Shown here: one piece after another, positions 16,526 to 24,538 of the stretch
Numbering within the stretch: position 1 is the first letter of the stretch
How the letters are laid out: each line of letters starts with the position of its first letter
NCBI GenBank assembly: GCA_002343825.1
Contig: DDSL01000114.1
Span: forward strand, 12,448-56,722
Direction: 5' to 3'
Source: Chthonomonas sp. UBA2391
GTDB lineage: Bacteria; Armatimonadota; Fimbriimonadia; Fimbriimonadales; Fimbriimonadaceae
Length of the DNA: 44,275 bases
Notes under the pieces: model-generated
What the model saw: only the letters and a program-made list of their open reading frames with translations
What the model was told of the DNA's origin: nothing
Database searches by the model: none
Position numbers and translations under genes: made by a program

Positions 16526-17287
16526 CTACAACGTTTTCTGAACGAAACGCAAAGAAAAAACGTCCCCGAACCCAAAAAATCCTTGCTTTGCGTACCAAAT
16601 GGTCAGCGAGGGGTGGCATTGCAGGAGGATCGGGCTGCCGGATTGGAAGGCGAAATGTCGGGCGAAGCGCAGGATCTGCCCTCCGATCCCCCGTTCTCGA
16701 TGGGGTGGGCTGACGCACAGGTTGTACAGCCCGATGGACCCGGGGGACTCGGTCAGCATGACGGCCCCGAGGGGATCTTGCAGACTTCCCAGATAGAACA
16801 GCCGGTGGCCCGAGTCGGCCGTAGCCCGGGTGACGACGCGACGCAAACCAGGATCCCGCCGAAGAAAGAAGCACCGGACCATGAACTGGGAGATGGCAGT
16901 TCGCTCGTCGGGGGCGATCGCCTCCAGCATTTCTGGTGGGTTCTCTCCGTCGGTCAAGCACGCGAGTTGGTGCATCTGGTCCTGATGGAGAAATCCCCGA
17001 CCTTCCAAGAGGAATCGGAGCGACGAGGGGCGGTCTCCATCCAGCAGAAAGATACGAAAGGTGCGGTGCCGACGTGCGGCCAGCTCTAGGTCGTCGAGGC
17101 ACTCGGTCAGGTTTTCGGAGCCTGCATCGAAGCGAATCGCGAAATTTCCCATGACCATGTCCAGCTTGGACTCTGCCCTCAGGTGGTGGCCAAAATCCCG
17201 AACCGTTACCCCGGGCATCACCCGGGCGAGCTTGGTGTAGGTGTCGACGATATTCTTTCGGGCGCGACTTTGAAGATCGTCGTTCAC
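16526..17287 (-). CDS. GNAT-family N-acetyltransferase
   Basis: The 253-residue protein has a C-terminal GNAT fold (about 120-250). The acetyl-CoA-binding strand/loop is seen in LYNLCVSPPHRERGIGGQIL, which fits the R/Q-x-x-G-x-G/A rule, and the preceding strand is GAVMLTES. The N-terminal 110 residues are helical and unassigned, so it may have a second, degenerate acyl-CoA domain. The start is a GTG whose final bases form the TGA of the upstream hydrolase gene (GTGA), with GGAG about 10 nt upstream. The acceptor substrate is unknown. Confidence 0.85.
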   Translation of the reverse strand: MNDDLQSRARKNIVDTYTKLARVMPGVTVRDFGHHLRAESKLDMVMGNFAIRFDAGSENLTECLDDLELAARRHRTFRIFLLDGDRPSSLRFLLEGRGFLHQDQMHQLACLTDGENPPEMLEAIAPDERTAISQFMVRCFFLRRDPGLRRVVTRATADSGHRLFYLGSLQDPLGAVMLTESPGSIGLYNLCVSPPHRERGIGGQILRFARHFAFQSGSPILLQCHPSLTIWYAKQGFFGFGDVFSLRFVQKTL

Positions 17288-18504
17288 AAAACTATGCTCC
17301 AGAAGAGTCCGACGGTGACTCTCTTTCCGGTGAGGACCGGGCCCACCGCAACCCGTGGCCCGAGTTGAGCACCGAGCATCAGCCTGGGCCCCCTCGGGCT
17401 GGCTAGGGCAGCGAGAAAGACATCCGATCGGGCATTGGATCGCCACAGGTCGATTCCGGCCGCGACTTGGAGGCGATCCTGGTCATCGTAAAGCCCCCCG
17501 ATGCGGATGGTCGGGGCGCTCAGGCTCTTGCTAATTCCACTTCTAGCGGTTCCAAAAAAGGTGGATTGGAAGAACTCCCCGAACTCGCGGAGGATGGCCC
17601 GCTCGGCAAAGACTCCGCCATAGTGGCCGGTATTGACGGTTACGACTTGAGGTTCATTGAGGGATTCGATCAGGGCGTCGGTCGATTGCGGTGGGATGAC
17701 GGTGTCGAACTTGGCCCGAATGACGAGACTCGGAACGGGAACCGATTGGGCGAGGTAGGTCGCGGGTTCTACATCGCTCAGGATCTCTCTTAACCGGGCT
17801 TCGGTGAACCCCGCTCGGCGCATCACCTCGCGCTGACTGACGACTCGGGAGCTGTTCCAGAGAAGGAAGGCCAGATCGACCCCGCCGAGGACAAAGCATC
17901 GAGCGGTGAAGCGGGGCTCTGTTCCGGCCGCGAGTGCGGCGACGATGGCCCCGAGGCTGGTTCCGGCGATTCCGATCTGGCCGAGTCGGAAGTCGGGTTG
18001 ACGTTCGATCCAGTTGACGGTTTGGCGGACGTCGCTGACGCTCTGAAGGATGGTTTTGCGGAGGGCTTCGGGGTCGGGCTGGATCGCCAGCTGCCCGCTG
18101 AGATAGCCACGGGGGGTCCGGCTGAGGTGATAGGGCAGCGGAACCAGGACGGCCCCGACCCCTCGGCGATTGAGCTGCGCCGCCATGCGCTCCTCCAATC
18201 GCCAATCGGTAGCACCCCAGTAGTGGAGGATGACGACGACGGGAACCGGGTCTACCTTTTCGGCGGGCAAGAAGACGCGAAGCCGAACTGACTGATTCTC
18301 GGCGAATTCGGAAGGGATCGCCGAAGGGAAGGTGACTTCAAGTTCGCGCGAAATATCCCCGGTGCGGAGCGTGCGGCTGGGGGGGAAGTCGATCGCGGGG
18401 GGCGGTTGCGGACCTGTGGGGGTTTGGGCCACAGTGAAGGCGGTCCCACAGCCCAGCAAAACTGCGATGAATGCCCTCCTTTGTGCTCTTGGAATTCTTA
18501 ACAC
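17284..18504 (-). CDS. Secreted alpha/beta-hydrolase with a beta-rich C-terminal extension
   Basis: The 406-residue protein has a signal peptide ending AFTVAQ and an alpha/beta-hydrolase domain (about 50-325). The nucleophile elbow is GTSLG (S183), the acid is probably D267 in KFDTVIPP and the base is H294 in NTGHYGG. LHYWGATDW forms the oxyanion region. The substrate is unknown; an esterase or peptidase activity is possible. The last 90 residues alternate hydrophobic and polar residues (IRIGGLYDDQDRL, RLMLGAQLGPRVAVG) like strands of a beta sheet or barrel and are not part of the usual hydrolase fold. I chose the GTG at 18504, which follows GGAAGG and gives a clean signal peptide. The 5' end overlaps the divergent gene. 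Confidence 0.8.
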   Translation of the reverse strand: MLRIPRAQRRAFIAVLLGCGTAFTVAQTPTGPQPPPAIDFPPSRTLRTGDISRELEVTFPSAIPSEFAENQSVRLRVFLPAEKVDPVPVVVILHYWGATDWRLEERMAAQLNRRGVGAVLVPLPYHLSRTPRGYLSGQLAIQPDPEALRKTILQSVSDVRQTVNWIERQPDFRLGQIGIAGTSLGAIVAALAAGTEPRFTARCFVLGGVDLAFLLWNSSRVVSQREVMRRAGFTEARLREILSDVEPATYLAQSVPVPSLVIRAKFDTVIPPQSTDALIESLNEPQVVTVNTGHYGGVFAERAILREFGEFFQSTFFGTARSGISKSLSAPTIRIGGLYDDQDRLQVAAGIDLWRSNARSDVFLAALASPRGPRLMLGAQLGPRVAVGPVLTGKRVTVGLFWSIVL

Positions 18505-20449
18505 GGCCCTGCCTTCCAGTTTAGATAACGATTTCGATGTCGCGCTCGGCTTGGCGGGTCTGAACCGGGCCACCGCGACGTTCGACCCGGGGATCGTCCG
18601 GTTCTTCCGCGAAGGTGAGTTTCGCACCCCCTTTTATGAAAGTTGCTACGAAGATCCTTGGCGTATTCCGTTTTATTCTGAAATGTGGAAACGGCAGATC
18701 AAGGTCACCGTCGGCGATCCTGGGGAGACCGTTTCGGTGGCAGGACGGATGCTGGGGCGAGGCACCCGTCGGTCCCTGCTGGGTAATCCGATTCAGAGCG
18801 CGATTGATGTGGGTTTGAAGCAAGGCGCGCTTCAGGCGACGCTGGAGGCCATGAAGAAACGCGGCCTGATCACGGGCACGATTCCGAGTCTGGCCAATGT
18901 TCCGGGGGGAGTTCAGGAGGCGGCGGCGGTGATTTTGCAAGTTTCGCTCCAGACCATCCCCTACCGCCGAGCGGCTTTTCGTGAGACTCCCAATTTTGCC
19001 GAGTGGTATCGGCGGTCTCAGGCTGGGCCGCTAGAATCGGCGGATCCGGAGGCCAACCAAGACCTCTTTGACTTCTATCGAAAGGTTGACCTGCGGTATC
19101 TCTTCGCGGCTGGAAGCGACCTTGTCAGTGCCACAAAGCACGCCCAAGTGGTGGTGCAAAGTACGGATGCATCGACCAAGTTTCGCTGGGAAGTCGACAC
19201 CCAATGGGGACGGATCGTCCTGAGCGGGGGTTCGAACGATACCTATAAGGAAGAACCGACTCTCTTGCTCATTGATACAGGAGGTAGCGATACCTATCTC
19301 AATTGTGCGAGTAATCGGACGGCGACCAATTGGCTCAGCATCGTCTTGGACACCAGTGGCGACGATCGCTACTTGAGCGACTCCGGACTGGCCACTACCA
19401 CGATCGAGCGGTTTGCCGGGCGAAGGTCCAACAGCGGCTCGGGGCCGGCGTCGGCGGCCTTTGGAGTGTCGGTCTTGGTGGATAGCAACGGGAATGACCT
19501 CTATCGAAGCCACCGGGCGGGGCTGGGTTCGGCGGTCTTTGGGGTCGCCTACCTGGAAGATTCGACCGGCAACGACGTTTATGACGCCTACACCAATGCC
19601 CAGGGCTCGGCCCAGTTCGGCATCGGAATCCTCGATGATTGGAAGGGCGATGACCAGTACTCGGTCTTCCAAAATGGCCAGGGATTTGGGGGTGTGATGG
19701 GGATGGGGATGCTGATCGACCGGCTCGGCGCGGATCGCTATACGGCCAACACCACAACCATCGACTTTCCGAGCGCTCAGAACTCAAGCCTGAACCTGAG
19801 CATGGCCCAGGGAGCTGCGACCGGTCGGCGGGCCGATTACCTAGACGGCCATAGCTTGAGCGGAGGAATTGGGATCCTGTTGGACGAGGTGGGAGATGAC
19901 CGCTACCTGGGCTCGGTCTTTGCCCAGGGGGTTGGCTATTGGGAGGGTTGCGGGCTTCTTTGGGATGAGGCCGGCAACGATATCTATGAGGCACAGTGGT
20001 ACGCCCAAGGAGCGAGCGCCCACTTTGGCATCGGCCTTCTCGATGACGCTGGAGGAGACGACCAGGTGTCGGCCGCGCTCAACATGGCCATGGGAGCCGG
20101 GCACGATTTTGGGATCGGAATGATGCTCAATAGCGCAGGCAAAGATAGCTATAGGGCTCCGAACCTGAGCCTGGGTGCGGGGAATGCAAACGGGATTGGC
20201 GTCTTTGTCGACGATATGGGGGATGACTCCTACGAATCGACCGGAATCACGTTGGGCCAAGCCAGCGAGGCCCCGAAGGGATCCCTGCGAGAGCGGGCCC
20301 TGGCGCTTGGGCTCTTCCTCGATCTGGGCGGAACCGACACCTATCCCGCGGCAGTGAGCCACGCCAAAAATCTGAGCCGCGTGCCGAACTGGCGAGACCG
20401 GCGGACCCCTTCAGGAGAGAGCCAGGTCGGCGTGTTCTACGACCGCTGA
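18467..20449 (+). CDS. Large Asp/Gly-repeat protein, probably exported, function unknown
   Basis: The protein has about 660 residues. The first 230 residues are ordinary and include helical segments. From about residue 265 to the end there are roughly ten imperfect repeats of 30-45 residues built on G-x-G-hydrophobic-L-x-D-x-x-G-x-D-x-Y, commonly followed by a QG pair (FGIGILDDWKGDDQY, GGIGILLDEVGDDRY). Repeated acidic turns of this kind suggest a Ca2+-stabilised beta-solenoid, but this is inference. The start is uncertain: the ATG at 18467 gives a hydrophobic N-terminus, and a GTG at 18434 would give a more typical signal peptide. The 3' end overlaps the convergent DUF1611 gene by 13 bp. Confidence 0.8.
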   Translation: MNALLCALGILNTALPSSLDNDFDVALGLAGLNRATATFDPGIVRFFREGEFRTPFYESCYEDPWRIPFYSEMWKRQIKVTVGDPGETVSVAGRMLGRGTRRSLLGNPIQSAIDVGLKQGALQATLEAMKKRGLITGTIPSLANVPGGVQEAAAVILQVSLQTIPYRRAAFRETPNFAEWYRRSQAGPLESADPEANQDLFDFYRKVDLRYLFAAGSDLVSATKHAQVVVQSTDASTKFRWEVDTQWGRIVLSGGSNDTYKEEPTLLLIDTGGSDTYLNCASNRTATNWLSIVLDTSGDDRYLSDSGLATTTIERFAGRRSNSGSGPASAAFGVSVLVDSNGNDLYRSHRAGLGSAVFGVAYLEDSTGNDVYDAYTNAQGSAQFGIGILDDWKGDDQYSVFQNGQGFGGVMGMGMLIDRLGADRYTANTTTIDFPSAQNSSLNLSMAQGAATGRRADYLDGHSLSGGIGILLDEVGDDRYLGSVFAQGVGYWEGCGLLWDEAGNDIYEAQWYAQGASAHFGIGLLDDAGGDDQVSAALNMAMGAGHDFGIGMMLNSAGKDSYRAPNLSLGAGNANGIGVFVDDMGDDSYESTGITLGQASEAPKGSLRERALALGLFLDLGGTDTYPAAVSHAKNLSRVPNWRDRRTPSGESQVGVFYDR

Positions 20450-21471
20450 AGCAACTCGGCAAACGGTCCCGCGCCATGGCGGACGGGGTCCCAACAGGGC
20501 AATCCGTAATCGGCGGTGAGTTCTTCGCAGGCGGCTTTGGCTTCAGCCCCGGAGAGATGCGAGGTATTGAGGGCAATGGCGACCGTTTTGGGGCGGGGAA
20601 AGGTTCCAGTGACCTCGGCGAGGTCCTCATAAAGCTTGATGAATCCGTCGAGCCGGGGGATCGCGATGTGCGGAGCTCTCAGCAGGTGAGTCTGACCCGC
20701 GCGCGCGCAAAGGATCAGGTGGGTTGGGCACGATCCCCGCAGGAGGGGAAGGGTCGCGGTGCTGCTGGGATGAGCCAGCGACCCTTGACCCTCGACGATG
20801 ATCCAGTCGGCTTCGGGGTGCTGGATGACCTCACGCTCAATCGCCCCGCTGGCAAAATCGACTCGGATCGCATCGAGCGGAACTCCGGCCCCGGTGATGG
20901 TCATCCCGATCTGACCGGTGGCGACGAAGGGTGCATTCAGCCCCGCGTCGAGGAGGGCCTTCTGAATCTCAAGTCCCGCCGTCATCTTGCCGACGGCCAT
21001 ATCGGTCCCGATAAGGAGGAGTCGTTTGGCGGTCATCTTCGCAGCGGCTCCCGTCCCGTTTGGCAGATTTTCGGGCTCGGTGCGGATGTCCCAAATCCAT
21101 TGGCCGACTTGGAGACCCTGGTACCGAGGACGGAGGCGGCCGTGGAGTCCGTTGACGATGCTGAGTCCCAGGCCAACGGCGCGGTCGATGATCGGCAGCC
21201 AAGCTTCGGGCAGGGCCCCGCCGAGGGGCGCAATTCCGATCACGAGGACGTTGGCTCCCAGGGTGACGGCTTCTTCGAGGGTGGCGACAATCGGGCAGTC
21301 CGGACCTGGAATGCCGGTCACCGCTCGGGCGTCTTGGCCCGCAAGGGCCCGGTCCACCACGGCGACGACGGCGTGGGGAGAATAGCGGAGGACACCAAAT
21401 CCCATTTTTCCGCTGGGATCGTGGAGGGCTCCCTCCATGTAGATCGCGATCTTGTCACCAGGTTGTAGCAT
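20437..21471 (-). CDS. DUF1611 / DgcN-like protein (P-loop, N-acyl-D-glutamate pathway)
   Basis: The 344-residue protein fits the DUF1611 family. It has an N-terminal Rossmann-like domain (about 1-145, with VLVIGIAPLGG) and a C-terminal P-loop-like domain with GTDMAVGKMT (155-164), IIVEGQGSLAHP and ALNTSHLS. In a described pair this family (DgcN) acylates D-glutamate, and a partner of the enolase superfamily (DgcA) racemises the product. The gene just upstream here encodes such an enolase-superfamily enzyme, which supports this role. The assignment rests on family and neighbourhood, and the acyl donor and substrate are not visible in the sequence. Confidence 0.8.
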   Translation of the reverse strand: MLQPGDKIAIYMEGALHDPSGKMGFGVLRYSPHAVVAVVDRALAGQDARAVTGIPGPDCPIVATLEEAVTLGANVLVIGIAPLGGALPEAWLPIIDRAVGLGLSIVNGLHGRLRPRYQGLQVGQWIWDIRTEPENLPNGTGAAAKMTAKRLLLIGTDMAVGKMTAGLEIQKALLDAGLNAPFVATGQIGMTITGAGVPLDAIRVDFASGAIEREVIQHPEADWIIVEGQGSLAHPSSTATLPLLRGSCPTHLILCARAGQTHLLRAPHIAIPRLDGFIKLYEDLAEVTGTFPRPKTVAIALNTSHLSGAEAKAACEELTADYGLPCWDPVRHGAGPFAELLQRS

Positions 21472-21555
21472 TCGGGTTGAAAGGGATTTTGGGCCGGAGC
21501 GGTTGGGAATTGCTCGCCGGTGGGACTGTTGGTGTAGCGATCCTCGCCCTTCTCG

Positions 21556-22593
21556 TCAGACCCTCAGCTCGGCTCCGTGGCCCGGCCGGTCGGGGGGAGT
21601 CACCACTCCGTCGATCATCGGTGCCCCGATGGCTGGGTCAGGATTTAGATTGATCTGGCTATCTAGATCAATGTGGTCGAAGAGTTCTCCGATCGCCGCC
21701 CCCGCCGAGATCGCCACGCTGCTCTCGCCCATACAGCCAATCATCGTGCCCAGCCCGCAGGCCCTTGCCGTGGCGACGATCCGGATCGCCTCGGTCAGTC
21801 CCCCGCACTTCATCAGCTTGAGATTGACGCCGTCGGCCCGGCCGGCCAGTCGGGGAACATCTTGGGAAAATCGGCAGCTTTCGTCGCAATAGATCGGCAG
21901 AGGTCGGCCCTCAAAGAGATGGGGCAGTTCGTCCTCCCGACCTTCAGCAAGGGGCTGTTCCACATAGTCGCATCCACGCTCGGCAAGCCATCCCATCATA
22001 TTTTGGGCCGTCGGGACGTCCCATCCCCCGTTCGCATCGACTCGGAGCTGAACCCCGAAGGGTGCCGATACCTCGCGGGCGGCTTCATAGTTTTCTTGGT
22101 CGCGCTGCCAGCCGTCCGGACTGCCGAGCTTGATCTTAAGAGCTTTGCCTCCGGTGCGGGCGAGGATCTCGGGGACGCGCTCGCGGATCACTTCGACCGG
22201 GTTGATGCCGATGGTCACGCTGGTCGGGGCCGACCGAGGGCTGAGGCCGAAGACTTGATAGAGCGGAAGCCCGGCCCGCTTGGCCGTGAGGTCCCACAGG
22301 GCGACATCGAGGGCCGCTAGGGCGCTGGGGTTCACCTGGTGCTCGTAGGCCATCGCCCAGATCTGGTGGATGCTCTTGCCTTCCAGCCCCTTGGCGACGA
22401 GGTCTTCCAATTGGCTCTGGGCGATGGCGGCCAGGGTGTCGTCGTATCCAGTGCCGGGCGCGCACTCGCCGATCCCGACGTGGCCGTCTTGCTCGACCAT
22501 GACAAAGAGGTTGTTGGAGCCGGTGCTTACCCCCCTACTGATGGCAAGGGGGTAGAGCTTTTCGAGCCGAACCGTGCGGAAGCTGACCTTCAT
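21556..22593 (-). CDS. Enolase-superfamily epimerase (dipeptide epimerase / DgcA-like)
   Basis: The 345-residue enzyme has all elements of the muconate-lactonising/dipeptide-epimerase subgroup: K153 and K155 in LKIKLG, metal ligands D186 (RVDANGGW), E212 (VEQPL) and D237 (CDES), the second catalytic Lys K262 in NLKLMKCGG, and D309-x-D311 near the end that in L-Ala-D/L-Glu epimerases binds the substrate amino group. It would move a proton at the alpha carbon of a glutamate-containing substrate, either a muropeptide-derived dipeptide or N-acyl-D-glutamate. The DUF1611 gene 84 nt downstream favours the second possibility. Confidence 0.85.
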   Translation of the reverse strand: MKVSFRTVRLEKLYPLAISRGVSTGSNNLFVMVEQDGHVGIGECAPGTGYDDTLAAIAQSQLEDLVAKGLEGKSIHQIWAMAYEHQVNPSALAALDVALWDLTAKRAGLPLYQVFGLSPRSAPTSVTIGINPVEVIRERVPEILARTGGKALKIKLGSPDGWQRDQENYEAAREVSAPFGVQLRVDANGGWDVPTAQNMMGWLAERGCDYVEQPLAEGREDELPHLFEGRPLPIYCDESCRFSQDVPRLAGRADGVNLKLMKCGGLTEAIRIVATARACGLGTMIGCMGESSVAISAGAAIGELFDHIDLDSQINLNPDPAIGAPMIDGVVTPPDRPGHGAELRV

Positions 22594-22623
22594 CGTAAGG
22601 CCAGAGGCTACCTAATCAATCAA

Positions 22624-22656
22624 AAGAGGTCTCTGGTCCATAACCAGAGACCTCTT
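22624..22656 (-). terminator. Intrinsic terminator of rplA
   Basis: AAGAGGTCTCTGGT (22624-22637) is a perfect 14-bp complement of ACCAGAGACCTCTT (22643-22656) with a 5-nt loop. On the minus strand it is followed by TTGATTGATT. It lies 21 nt beyond the rplA stop and upstream of the epimerase gene, so it separates the two. Confidence 0.85.
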
Positions 22657-22677
22657 GATTCTTCGACAATAGGGCCG

Positions 22678-23403
22678 TTAGTGCCCGGCTGTCTTGCTTG
22701 CCGCGCTGATGTCGAGCGGGATGCCGGGGCCTTGGCTGGCGCTGAGGGTGATCGAGTGCAGATATTTGCCCTTGGCGCTGCTCGGCTTGGCCTTGATCAC
22801 GGCGTCGAGAGCGGAGACAAAGTTTTCCAGAAGCTGGGCTTCAGTGAAGTTGACCTTGCCGATCCCGAGGTTGACGACGCCGCCCTTGTCGGCGCGGTAT
22901 TCGACTCGCTTGGCGCCCTTGATTTCCCCGACAGTCACCGAGATCTGGTTGGTGACGGTGCCGTTCCGCTTGTTCGGGGTCTTGGGGCCGAGCATCTTGG
23001 CGATCTTCCCGATTTGGGGGGCCATTTCTTCGTGGGCAATCAGAACGTCGAAATCCTTGAATCCGCCTTGGATCTTGGACATCAGGTCTTCGTCTCCGAC
23101 GATGTCGGCGCCGGCGGCTTCGGCTTCCTTGGCGGCTTCACCCTTGGCGAGGACGGCGACTTTTTTGACCTTTCCGGTTCCGTGAGGAAGGCTGGTGGTG
23201 CCCCGAACGTTTTGGTCGCTCTTTCGGGGGTCGATACCGAGCTTAATGCTCAGATCCACGCTCTCTACGAACTTGGCGGTGGCCGTCTTCTTCACCAGTC
23301 CGATCGCAGCCTCAACGTCGTAGAGGAAGTCTTTGTCCACGAGCTTGGCGAGTTCGATAAAGCGGGGTGAATGCTGGGTCTTGTTCTTCTGATTCTTTCG
23401 CAC
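22678..23403 (-). CDS. rplA: 50S ribosomal protein L1
   Basis: The 241-residue protein has normal length for L1 and contains the family sequences VDLSIKLGIDPRKSDQNVRGTT, LPHGTGK, GADIVGDEDL and the rRNA-binding loop around MLGPKTPNKRNGTV. It binds 23S rRNA at the mobile L1 stalk next to the E site, and in many bacteria it also represses its own mRNA. It is encoded alone: rplK, rplJ, rplL, nusG and secE, which usually flank it, are not in the window. A strong terminator follows. Confidence 0.95.
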   Translation of the reverse strand: MRKNQKNKTQHSPRFIELAKLVDKDFLYDVEAAIGLVKKTATAKFVESVDLSIKLGIDPRKSDQNVRGTTSLPHGTGKVKKVAVLAKGEAAKEAEAAGADIVGDEDLMSKIQGGFKDFDVLIAHEEMAPQIGKIAKMLGPKTPNKRNGTVTNQISVTVGEIKGAKRVEYRADKGGVVNLGIGKVNFTEAQLLENFVSALDAVIKAKPSSAKGKYLHSITLSASQGPGIPLDISAASKTAGH

Positions 23404-23530
23404 TGAGTGCCTCCGTGGTCAATCGGCCCCTTCAGAGGACCTCCCACAAACGTCTAGGATACCCCGCGAGGCCCATCCTAGAGGTTGGCTTCATGGATTT
23501 TGGCCAACGGAACTGATCTCAGAGACAAAA

Positions 23531-23560
23531 GGATCCCCCGGAACTAGCCCTGGGGGATCC
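23531..23560 (-). terminator. Intrinsic terminator of the small basic protein gene
   Basis: GGATCCCCC (23531-23539) pairs with GGGGGATCC (23552-23560). On the minus strand the stem is followed by TTTTGTCTC. It lies 30 nt after the stop of the gene at 23590 and 127 nt upstream of rplA, so rplA needs its own promoter in that gap. Confidence 0.8.
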
Positions 23561-23589
23561 TTGAATGCGCCGTAGTTTGGTCGGGAAAC

Positions 23590-23826
23590 TTAGGCCTCGG
23601 CCGTGGTTTCTTCAGTCGGTTCTGCGGCTTCTGCCTTCTTGGTGGTCTTCTTGGGCTTGGGCTCGGCCTTGGCGGCGGTGGCTTCCTTCTTCTTTGCCGG
23701 AGCCTTGGCGGTTTTGCTCGGTTTGGTGCCGTTCTTGGCGGCTTCCTTGGCTTCGGCAATCAGCTCCTTGATTCGCTGCTCTTTCCGATGCCACTTTTGC
23801 CGAAGTTCTTTGTTTCGAATTCGCAT
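23590..23826 (-). CDS. Small highly basic protein with Lys/Ala-rich tail
   Basis: The 78-residue protein begins with a helical, strongly basic segment (MRIRNKELRQKWHRKEQRIKE). It continues with a low-complexity Lys/Ala/Pro/Thr tail like that of histone H1-type or ribosome-associated proteins, ending in an acidic stretch (EPTEETTAEA). I recognise no named family. The composition suggests binding to RNA or DNA. It has its own terminator and precedes rplA on the same strand. The composition bias makes homology calls difficult, but the clean start and terminator support a real gene. Confidence 0.65.
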   Translation of the reverse strand: MRIRNKELRQKWHRKEQRIKELIAEAKEAAKNGTKPSKTAKAPAKKKEATAAKAEPKPKKTTKKAEAAEPTEETTAEA

Positions 23827-23868
23827 GTGCTAGGTCCTAAATCGAAACGTGGAGCATACCTCAGGTTG

Positions 23869-24375
23869 TCAGCTCGGGCGTCGAGGACATTCTTCAAAGA
23901 CTTTTTGGAGAGCGCGTTCCATCGTGGCGGCGTCCTCATCAGAGAGATGTCGACCCCAGAGTTCTTCCAGAGCCTCACGGTAGATCGGCCACGCCTCGAT
24001 TCGGGCGTCGAGGCCCTCGTCCGTGAGGCATGCGAAGAGGGAGCGGCCATCGTTGGGGTGACGTTCGCGCCGAACGTAGCCGAGCTTTTCGAGTCGGTCG
24101 ACGACTCGGGTGAGTCCGCTGGGGCTAAACACGACTTGGGCGGCGAGTTCACTCATCCGCATGCGCCGATCGGGAGCGTCTTCGAGGGCAAGCAAGACGT
24201 CATAGAGCTCGATTGAGATCGACCCAGCAGCTTCAAGTGCCTGATTCACGCGCCGAGTCACCGAGGCATGAGCTAGCAAAAGGGCCCCCCAGGCTTTTTG
24301 CTGGTTTTTCCCCAACGCTGAATTCTTTGTTGAAGCGCGACGGTTCATCGATGCGATCTTTGGCTCAAAGGGCAT
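23869..24375 (-). CDS. MarR-family transcriptional regulator
   Basis: The 168-residue protein has a winged helix-turn-helix in the middle: ELAAQVVFSPSGLTRVVDRLEKLGYVRRERHPNDGR includes the recognition helix and the wing with the conserved D-x-R. N- and C-terminal helices would form the dimer interface. MarR proteins usually repress nearby genes and respond to small ligands. The start may be 24375 or the ATG at 24348. Upstream, minus-strand TTGACA (24392-24387) overlaps the 9-bp palindrome CTTGTCAAG (24385-24393), which could be an autoregulatory site. The divergent neighbour is the subtilase at 24539. Confidence 0.88.
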   Translation of the reverse strand: MPFEPKIASMNRRASTKNSALGKNQQKAWGALLLAHASVTRRVNQALEAAGSISIELYDVLLALEDAPDRRMRMSELAAQVVFSPSGLTRVVDRLEKLGYVRRERHPNDGRSLFACLTDEGLDARIEAWPIYREALEELWGRHLSDEDAATMERALQKVFEECPRRPS

Positions 24376-24538
24376 ACGTAATGTCTTGTCAAGTTGTTCG
24401 TAACTCGCACTAAAACCGCGGCAAAAATCAGACGGCTGGGGATTTCGGTCGTCGCCTCACTTGGAATAGGCCGTAAAACCTAGTAAGATAAGACGTATTC
24501 GGGGCCGCGTGTCGGCTCGTCCATTCACGGCGATTACT

